Of a stretch of DNA of 64,000 bases, positions 59,426-64,000 are shown piece after piece; within the stretch, counting starts at the first letter, position 1, and each line of letters begins with the position of its first letter. The notes beneath the pieces are model-generated. The model was given only the letters and a program-made list of their open reading frames with translations. It ran no database searches and was not told the DNA's origin. Source of the stretch: Pseudomonas peli (lineage in GTDB: Bacteria; Pseudomonadota; Gammaproteobacteria; Pseudomonadales; Pseudomonadaceae). A program made the position numbers and the translations under genes. Location: positions 498,334 through 562,333 of the forward strand of contig NZ_FMTL01000002.1 in NCBI RefSeq assembly GCF_900099645.1, in the 5' to 3' direction.

Positions 59426-59704
59426 TCATCCCGTTTCGCCACCTGCGCCCGCGACTGGTAAACCAGCCCCGGACACAGGCGGCGATCTACTGGGAGGGTC
59501 TGCCTTGATATGTATGGCGACAATTGCAGCGAGTAGGCCGCAGGTGAAGCCGTGGAGTTCGGCGCGGGTATATGCCAAACGTGGGTCGGCAGAACTGCGC
59601 GGGGCAGGGGTGCTGTCAAGGCGACCCAGGCAGTAGCCGATAGTCAGGGCTGCAATGGTTGTAATGAAAGCAACGAACCAAGGCCAATTTTCAAAAACAG
59701 TCAT
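59426..59704 (-). CDS. small membrane protein, phage early operon
   Basis: 92 residues with two hydrophobic helices (about 8-27 and 52-68) and a Gly/Pro-rich tail. Starts 5 bases after the Cys-rich gene's stop. Unrecognised. Confidence 0.6.
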   Translation of the reverse strand: MTVFENWPWFVAFITTIAALTIGYCLGRLDSTPAPRSSADPRLAYTRAELHGFTCGLLAAIVAIHIKADPPSRSPPVSGAGLPVAGAGGETG

Positions 59705-59708
59705 GCGC

Positions 59709-60044
59709 TCACCCCGTCAGCTCGAAAGGTTCGTGCAGTGGCACGAAAGGCACCGGTTTGCCGATGTTGGCCACAACGCTCCAATACTTGGGCGGGCGGT
59801 CGTTTGGCGTGTGTTTCGCGCAGGTAAAGGCCGGGGTGATTTCCCATTGGGAGAGCAAGGGCGTCCAGGCACCAGCGACGAGGCGCATCTTGAGTGCGCG
59901 CACGGGTCGGGCAAGCGCGGGGCGGCATTGGTCGCAGGGTGTGGACGGGCAGGGATCGGGCTTGGCCATCTCGGCCTTTGACCAGCAAACAGAGCAGTCG
60001 CAGTTCTCGGCGTGCTGCTGGTTGCTGTAGCTGAATGGCGTCAT
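59709..60044 (-). CDS. cysteine-rich phage protein of unknown function
   Basis: 111 residues. Cys cluster CDCSVCW and PCPSTPCDQC in the first 40 residues suggests metal binding. GAGGG lies about 10-14 bases before the ATG at 60044. The overlapping frame 59701-60087 is Arg/Pro-rich and looks like a shadow. Function unknown. Confidence 0.6.
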   Translation of the reverse strand: MTPFSYSNQQHAENCDCSVCWSKAEMAKPDPCPSTPCDQCRPALARPVRALKMRLVAGAWTPLLSQWEITPAFTCAKHTPNDRPPKYWSVVANIGKPVPFVPLHEPFELTG

Positions 60045-60083
60045 AGCTCATGCCCTCGCCTGGGTAACCGGAGCTGGCGTAGA

Positions 60084-60242
60084 TCACTGGGAAACCTCCT
60101 GCTTTACCTGGGCAAAGCTCGCCTCAAGGCGAAGGACGATTTCAGCATTCAGGGAGCGGCGCGCCTCTTTGGCGGCTTGCTCGACCTGGGCGCGCAGTGC
60201 AGCAGGCATGCGCAGCTTGAATTGCGCGGCTGTGCGGCTCAT
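60084..60242 (-). CDS. Arc-family ribbon-helix-helix DNA-binding protein
   Basis: 52 residues from MSRTAAQFKLRMPAALR at 60242. Short Arc/MetJ-type repressor: beta strand (AQFKLRMP) and helices (LRAQVEQAAKEARRSLNAEI). Its ATG overlaps the stop of the 49-residue HTH gene. Confidence 0.8.
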   Translation of the reverse strand: MSRTAAQFKLRMPAALRAQVEQAAKEARRSLNAEIVLRLEASFAQVKQEVSQ

Positions 60243-60388
60243 AGGTTCGGCCTCACGAAGCGCACCAACCGGGTTTTGCCGACTTTTACGCTGGGGACAC
60301 TGCCGCGCATGATCCAACCAGCGATCACTTCAACGGGAACGCCAACCAGGGCCGCGAAGGCTTTTTTGCTATAGAGGTCAGCGCTCAT
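60239..60388 (-). CDS. 49-residue helix-turn-helix protein
   Basis: MSADLYSKKAFAALVGVPVE then IAGWIMRGSVPSVKVGKTRL and RFVRPNL. Resembles the short MerR/AlpA-like HTH (helix, turn, recognition helix, then a VGKTRLVRF wing). ATGA overlaps on both sides tie it to its neighbours, which supports it being real. Confidence 0.75.
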   Translation of the reverse strand: MSADLYSKKAFAALVGVPVEVIAGWIMRGSVPSVKVGKTRLVRFVRPNL

Positions 60389-60606
60389 GCCACACCCCAC
60401 AGCCGGTAAATGCGGAAGTTCTCGCGGGCCTGTTCCTGGGCGAGCAGGGAGGCCAGCGGGTCGTCTGCAACCACCTCAGCCACAGCCATATCTATAAAGA
60501 GGTGACATTCCTGGCGAGAGTCGCCACGGAAGCAACGGTGCCAGCGCTTCTGACGGGTTTTGCCGTGGTAGCTGGCTACTTGAACGACGCAAGGCCCATT
60601 GCTCAT
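60385..60606 (-). CDS. hypothetical phage protein
   Basis: 73 residues from MSNGPCVVQVASYHG at 60606, ATGA-linked to the gene before. Contains AVAEVVADDPLASLLAQEQA; no family recognised. Confidence 0.65.
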   Translation of the reverse strand: MSNGPCVVQVASYHGKTRQKRWHRCFRGDSRQECHLFIDMAVAEVVADDPLASLLAQEQARENFRIYRLWGVA

Positions 60607-60818
60607 GCCGTCCACTCCTGTTCCAGCAGCCAGGAGCGCAGCAGAGTGCTATTCACCATGCGGCGCTTACCGAGCTTCACCGTAGGCACTACGCCTTTCA
60701 TGGCCCAGGCACGTGCAGTGCCGTAGGTAAGGCCGTTGCGATCCGCCCAGGATTCGACGGTTTCAACGTCCTGTTGCGGGCCTATCAGCTTCGAAGGTTC
60801 CAGCTCTTCCAGTTCCAT
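60603..60818 (-). CDS. excisionase-like helix-turn-helix protein
   Basis: 71 residues. ETVESWADRNGLTYGTARAW and GVVPTVKLGKRRMVN form a winged HTH as in Xis/AlpA. First gene of the leftward early operon, opposite the repressor gene; copy C of the GTCACT/GTGTCA motif is 10 bases before its start. Probably directs excision or replication onset, like XisF of Pf phages. Confidence 0.8.
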   Translation of the reverse strand: MELEELEPSKLIGPQQDVETVESWADRNGLTYGTARAWAMKGVVPTVKLGKRRMVNSTLLRSWLLEQEWTA

Positions 60819-60827
60819 GCTCGTTCC

Positions 60828-60843
60828 GTCACTATTCGTGTCA
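60828..60843. promoter_or_regulatory. motif copy C
   Basis: GTCACTATTCGTGTCA; the half-sites AGTGAC and TGACAC are those of copies A and B but in the opposite order. Confidence 0.45.
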
Positions 60844-60862
60844 TTAGGACAAAACCCCTAAC

Positions 60863-60877
60863 GACAAATTATTTGTC
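60863..60877. promoter_or_regulatory. repressor operator O1
   Basis: GACAAATTATTTGTC, a perfect palindrome apart from the centre base. Confidence 0.75.
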
Positions 60878-60895
60878 TTCGATAACAATCCTAAT

Positions 60896-60910
60896 GACAA
60901 ATTATTTGGC
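60896..60910. promoter_or_regulatory. repressor operator O2
   Basis: GACAAATTATTTGGC, one base different from O1; 33 bases from it. Confidence 0.7.
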
Positions 60911-60911
60911 T

Positions 60912-60926
60912 ATCAAATTATTTGTC
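60912..60926. promoter_or_regulatory. repressor operator O3
   Basis: ATCAAATTATTTGTC, two bases different from O1; 16 bases from O2 and 22 bases before the repressor ATG. Confidence 0.7.
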
Positions 60927-60948
60927 ATTATTTTTAGAGCTTTTTGGA

Positions 60949-61218
60949 ATGATTGAAGAAAGGCTTAGAACTCTTGTGCGCCACCTCGGCCCCGCGAGGC
61001 TTGCTCAGGCAACGACAATCAAGAACCGTCGCAGGTGGCAGACCGTAGCCACCGAAATGAAGGTGAAGGCGAGAATTGAGGATATGGAAGAGCTGCTGAA
61101 AGCATTCCCTCAGTACGAGCTGTGGCTATGGAAGGGTGAGGTCGATCCCATAAAGGGCCAGGTTTCGCCTGGGTACGAAGAGGCCGATTCAAACTTGTCC
61201 AATCAAAACGCGGGATAG
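60949..61218 (+). CDS. phage repressor (cI/C-like)
   Basis: 89 residues from the ATG at 60949. HTH region GPARLAQATTIKNRRRWQTV, then KAFPQYELWLWKGEVDPIKGQVSPG, a tail often seen in small phage repressors. Transcribed away from the early operon across three operator copies, the classic immunity layout. Confidence 0.8.
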   Translation: MIEERLRTLVRHLGPARLAQATTIKNRRRWQTVATEMKVKARIEDMEELLKAFPQYELWLWKGEVDPIKGQVSPGYEEADSNLSNQNAG

Positions 61219-61304
61219 CGATCACAACGGAAGTGGCTAGGCGCTGGTATGCCCGATTTTGAATTTTATGATCTTGTTAGTCATAGGAATATGGACTTAA
61301 GGAA

Positions 61305-62372
61305 TTGAGGAAATTGGAATATATAAGTGTTGCTATTAAGGCAATGGTTACCGTGTTTTTGACTTTGGTTATAAATAAGTTTCTTTCGATTTTCAGGAGA
61401 AGACAGCTTTATGTGACTGTGCACTCTGTTATAAATAATTTGAGCTATAAGGCTGGAGGTTATACTGTTTCTTTGGTGGTTGGTAATAAGGGTAAAGATA
61501 AAGAAAAAGCTGTCGAAATAGTCTTTCCAAAAAATAAAGTTTGTAAGGTTGTTTCAAGTGACTATTCGGGTGTTACTTCTGATGGCAGAAAGATAAAAAT
61601 AGATCGAGTTTTGGCTGGCCAGAGAATAGAAACTATTGTTTATGTTTCAGGTGAGTTTGAACCTGGGCGAAAAAATAAACCGTTTGTTAAATCTGAAGAT
61701 GCTAATGGTAAGTCTTTTTATGGGCGCGGTATGGAGCCAGTCGGCGCTGGGCCTATATTTTTATTTTTTTCAGTTTTCGGAGCGATTTTATCAATGGGAT
61801 ACTTCGTATATGACGGGAAAAGCCCATTTGATGGTTACTATAGTTTAAGGTATTGGTCTTTTTACAATGCTGGGTTCTCTGTTGATGACATCCAAGAGAA
61901 TAAGTTTCTAAGTGGCTTGTATCCTTTTGATAAGGATTTGCCAATAAGCTTTCTCAGGGTGGAGAAAGCTAAGGGGAACAGATATTTGCATTTTTCTATC
62001 CAAAACAGAACGCCTGAAGTTTTGAAGGTTTCAGCGGAATATATGACTAGGGATAGTCGGCTTTATGTGCGGGAAAGGCTAGCGGCGTATAATATTTTCG
62101 ACGAGAAAGAAAGTGATGCAGAGCTAAGAAGAATTGATGAAAAGTATAATGCGCTTGATTGGGATGAGCGTAGGTGGGGGCCGATTTACTTAAAAGCTGG
62201 AGAGACTAAAGGCATAAAAATGCCACGTCCAATAAGAGGCTCTGACTCCATCGAAGACTTTGCTGTTGAGTTTAGGGTTACAGGCGAGCGGCGTGGTCTT
62301 GACGAGAAATATAGATTCCATCCTGAAGAGTCTAAAGAGGCAAGAGAGGATATCGTTAGGTCGTTAAGGTAA
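61305..62372 (+). CDS. AT-rich cargo gene: unrecognised membrane protein
   Basis: 355 residues from a TTG at 61305; TTG 61314 or ATG 61344 are alternatives. Helix at about 12-30 (AMVTVFLTLVINKFL), a beta-rich domain (about 35-140), a second helix at about 150-170 (IFLFFSVFGAILSMGYFVY), then a charged soluble domain. The codon use (AGA, ATA, AAA, TTT) is unlike the host genes, a sign of recent transfer. No family recognised. Confidence 0.65.
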   Translation: MRKLEYISVAIKAMVTVFLTLVINKFLSIFRRRQLYVTVHSVINNLSYKAGGYTVSLVVGNKGKDKEKAVEIVFPKNKVCKVVSSDYSGVTSDGRKIKIDRVLAGQRIETIVYVSGEFEPGRKNKPFVKSEDANGKSFYGRGMEPVGAGPIFLFFSVFGAILSMGYFVYDGKSPFDGYYSLRYWSFYNAGFSVDDIQENKFLSGLYPFDKDLPISFLRVEKAKGNRYLHFSIQNRTPEVLKVSAEYMTRDSRLYVRERLAAYNIFDEKESDAELRRIDEKYNALDWDERRWGPIYLKAGETKGIKMPRPIRGSDSIEDFAVEFRVTGERRGLDEKYRFHPEESKEAREDIVRSLR

Positions 62373-62398
62373 AGCTAGAATTTTCGCAAGGAGGCTAC

Positions 62399-63145
62399 AT
62401 GAAATCAGATTGGGATGATGCACCGGACTATATACGCAACAACAAGAAGCAATCCCCGTGGCGTACGGTCGTCATCCTGGGCGTTGGCTCAGCGATTACA
62501 TGGGGGCTGATCGCGTTATTTGCCAAGCCAATCGTTATCGACGTTAACCAGCTTAAGCAGGCCATCCGTGTTGGCGGCCATCCGGTTTTCAGCGAGCAGC
62601 CAGCCCAAACCTACAGCGAACCCCTGCAACCCATCCAACAGGCCTCGGCGCCTTTCGAACCCGCCCCACAGATTGCGCAATCGCCTAGCCAAGCTGATAT
62701 TGAATGGTCAGAGCAGCAAGCCGCGCTAGTGGGAGAGCCTGGTCAGAACTCATTCAATGACGACAACTACACACCCAAGCAACCGGCCAACGTCTACACA
62801 CCTACAACCTATAAGCAGGTTGCATCCGTCAGCACTAGCAGCGAAAGAAAATCGAAGCCTGTAAGGCGCGAGCAGACTGTTAAATGGATTAAGGGTTGGA
62901 ATGGCGGTACGAACTACCTAGCAGAGTGGGTGGCCGTTAATAACTACATAGACAGCAGCAGCGTATGCGCCAACCACCGTAAAGGCTCAATCGACTACCG
63001 CGAATGCCGGAAAGCCGCCAAACAGCATTACCATGAAGAATGCAGAATATGGCGAGAGCGCTACGATAATGATCGAAAAGCTCGTAGTAGCCGGATGGAG
63101 CAGCGCTTTTGCTCTGCAGCGAGTAGTTTTAGCCCGATGGGGTAG
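62399..63145 (+). CDS. unrecognised single-pass membrane protein, prophage cargo
   Basis: 248 residues after a perfect AAGGAGG. Helix at about 23-42 (VVILGVGSAITWGLIALFAK), a Pro/Gln/Ser-rich linker (about 60-155), and a C-terminal domain with four Cys (VCANHRKG, RECRKAAKQ, EECRIWRERY, RFCSAASS) that may form disulfides outside the membrane. 26 bases after the preceding gene, same strand, but with normal GC. Confidence 0.7.
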   Translation: MKSDWDDAPDYIRNNKKQSPWRTVVILGVGSAITWGLIALFAKPIVIDVNQLKQAIRVGGHPVFSEQPAQTYSEPLQPIQQASAPFEPAPQIAQSPSQADIEWSEQQAALVGEPGQNSFNDDNYTPKQPANVYTPTTYKQVASVSTSSERKSKPVRREQTVKWIKGWNGGTNYLAEWVAVNNYIDSSSVCANHRKGSIDYRECRKAAKQHYHEECRIWRERYDNDRKARSSRMEQRFCSAASSFSPMG

Positions 63146-63158
63146 CTAAAAGCCCCAT
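63137..63158. terminator. weak hairpin between convergent cargo genes
   Basis: ATGGGG / CCCCAT with loop TAGCTAAAAG over the abutting stop codons; no long T-run. Confidence 0.3.
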
Positions 63159-63616
63159 GAAAAGGCAGGGCCGCAATACAGGATTGTGCTGCAGGCAAAT
63201 AACATGCTGAGAAGATAGCCGCCCAAGGTGCCTGCACATCCAATAGCGAATCCGCTTGCAATGACACTGCCATTGTTGCTTTTTGAATAAATCAGAGAAG
63301 CAATTGCGCCAGCGCCTGCACCCATTAAACCCAGCGGAAAGTCGACACCAGGGCCGTGCACGTTAGCGTTTGAGTAATTAATTGACCTGATTACAGTCGC
63401 CGCTAAGGTCGCAACGGCGATCCCTGAGAGAAAGCCTTTTATAGGTTGGAATATCCTGCATAGCAATATGCAGGTTACTGCAAAAAAATAGGCGTATGAG
63501 GCGATCCATGTAGGCATGGCTTCACTGCTGTTAAGCAAGAAGGCTACTGCCGTTAGGTGTGTTATTCCGAGTGCGACTGGCATGTCGTATTGTTTTAGCA
63601 ATCGTCCGCTGATCAT
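63146..63616 (-). CDS. polytopic membrane protein of unknown function
   Basis: 156 residues with four or five helices (about 15-30, 38-55, 62-80, 93-108, 118-140). Its TAG abuts that of the facing gene. Begins 18 bases after the gene at 63635. No family recognised. Confidence 0.65.
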   Translation of the reverse strand: MISGRLLKQYDMPVALGITHLTAVAFLLNSSEAMPTWIASYAYFFAVTCILLCRIFQPIKGFLSGIAVATLAATVIRSINYSNANVHGPGVDFPLGLMGAGAGAIASLIYSKSNNGSVIASGFAIGCAGTLGGYLLSMLFACSTILYCGPAFSWGF

Positions 63617-63634
63617 TTGATAATTCCTTGGTCT

Positions 63635-63940
63635 TCAGTTGAAGTGTTGCCCTATGTATGGGGAAAGCATTTCTACAATGGTTAGCAGTATCAGTCCGAT
63701 GGATAACATGAGAATCCAGCTAATCAAAACCATAAATTTGCTGCCGCCAAACTTTCGGTGCCACCACCAGCGCAAAGATACAAAGGCAAGGAATAGAAAC
63801 GGAATAGTTGAAAGAGCAATAGCTAGGCCGGTGAGGCTGTTCGGTCGGGTAGAGGCTACGGCTATGATGATTAGACCGAACGCCATAAAGAATTTACGGC
63901 GGCGTTCAATCCATGGATTACGAAGTGGGATAGGGCGCAT
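63635..63940 (-). CDS. small membrane protein of unknown function
   Basis: 101 residues; basic N-terminus (RNPWIERRRKF), three helices (about 18-30, 36-55, 70-92). An operator-like half-site (GACAAATTATT at 63964-63974) lies 24 bases before its start. Likely co-transcribed with the next gene. Confidence 0.65.
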   Translation of the reverse strand: MRPIPLRNPWIERRRKFFMAFGLIIIAVASTRPNSLTGLAIALSTIPFLFLAFVSLRWWWHRKFGGSKFMVLISWILMLSIGLILLTIVEMLSPYIGQHFN

Positions 63941-63963
63941 TTAACTACCGTATTTCGTTAAAA

Positions 63964-63978
63964 GACAAATTATTATGT
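63964..63978. promoter_or_regulatory. operator-like half-site at the window edge
   Basis: GACAAATTATTATGT matches the first 11 bases of O1 exactly and then departs from it. Confidence 0.45.
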
Positions 63979-64000
63979 TTTCTGATTTTTGATGTGGCTA

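Larger units (their letters stand above)
51707..64000. mobile_element. Pf-type filamentous (inovirus) prophage, right end beyond window
   Basis: After tRNA-Ser come, in Pf1/Pf4 order read leftward from the repressor: excisionase-like HTH, ssDNA-binding-like protein, major coat, pIII-like adhesin, DUF2523, Zot, replication initiator, integrase, and a ParE-type toxin-antitoxin pair. Genes are packed with ATGA/TAATG overlaps. An AT-rich accessory block lies past the repressor. No secretin gene is seen, as in Pf phages, which are thought to borrow a host one. Confidence 0.9.

Noticed and set aside
59701..60087. 128-codon minus-strand frame starting with GTG at 60087
   Set aside because: Overlaps the Cys-rich gene almost fully; its composition (Arg, Pro) looks like an off-frame reading. 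Its GTGA link to the Arc-like gene leaves slight doubt.
60850..60930. CRISPR-like short repeats
   Set aside because: The three AT-rich palindromes are unevenly spaced and sit between a repressor and early genes, so they are operators.
59500..64000. Right attachment site (second copy of the tRNA-Ser 3' end)
   Set aside because: No match to CTATCTTCCCGCCA found; the prophage must run past the window.

Overview
The window looks like a chromosomal segment of a Pseudomonas. Gene order from cysM to purC follows, as I remember it, the P. aeruginosa PAO1 stretch PA0932 to PA1013 (cysM-rlmD-relA-mazG, purN-purM, DUF2066, hda, wrbA-arsC, proS, oprD, slyX, dps, aspS, yebC/pmpR, ruvCAB, ybgC-tolQRAB-pal-cpoB, queE-queC, tRNA-Lys, nadA, M48 peptidase, tusA, bcp, gcvR, dapA, bamC, purC). 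It is not P. aeruginosa itself: the pqs quinolone block that sits between tRNA-Lys and nadA in PAO1 is missing, and purC is of the long (about 290-residue) type rather than the 236-residue one.

Layout. 1-2410: tail of an alpha/beta hydrolase plus a three-gene membrane cassette (DUF3649, PepSY, DUF3325) of the sort found beside siderophore receptors. 2505-8594: cysteine synthesis, rRNA methylation, stringent response and nucleotide clean-up. 8672-11110: purN and purM on the minus strand. 11422-17522: DUF2066, permease, hda, and a wrbA/arsC operon. 17573-30574: envelope and stress genes, including three proteins tied to cyclic di-GMP (a PilZ protein, a GGDEF cyclase without an I-site, and an Hpt plus HD-GYP protein), the last two on either side of dps. 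30866-41271: aspS, yebC, ruvCAB and the complete Tol-Pal operon. 41464-51420: queuosine genes, tRNA-Lys, nadA, BepA-like protease, tusA, permease, bcp, gcvR, dapA-bamC, purC.

51617-64000: a tRNA-Ser(CGA) gene is followed by a Pf-type filamentous (inovirus) prophage that runs past the right edge. Read in its own (minus) direction the order is: excisionase-like HTH, small early genes linked by ATGA overlaps, ssDNA-binding-like protein, CxxC mini-protein, minor coat, major coat, 23-residue minor coat, pIII-like adhesin with a glycine-rich heptad tract, DUF2523 (pVI-like), Zot (pI-like) ATPase, replication initiator, tyrosine integrase, then a ParE/RHH toxin-antitoxin pair beside the tRNA. A plus-strand lipoprotein gene sits between antitoxin and integrase. 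A divergent repressor gene with three operator copies separates the phage core from an AT-rich accessory block of four unrecognised genes (61305-63940), all with predicted membrane segments; an operator-like half-site recurs at the right edge.

What looks least described: this accessory membrane-protein block under possible repressor control, the tiny phage ORFs (31, 49 and 23 residues), the 72-nt nested hairpin between zot and rep, and a 17-bp motif shared by the upstream regions of three phage operons.
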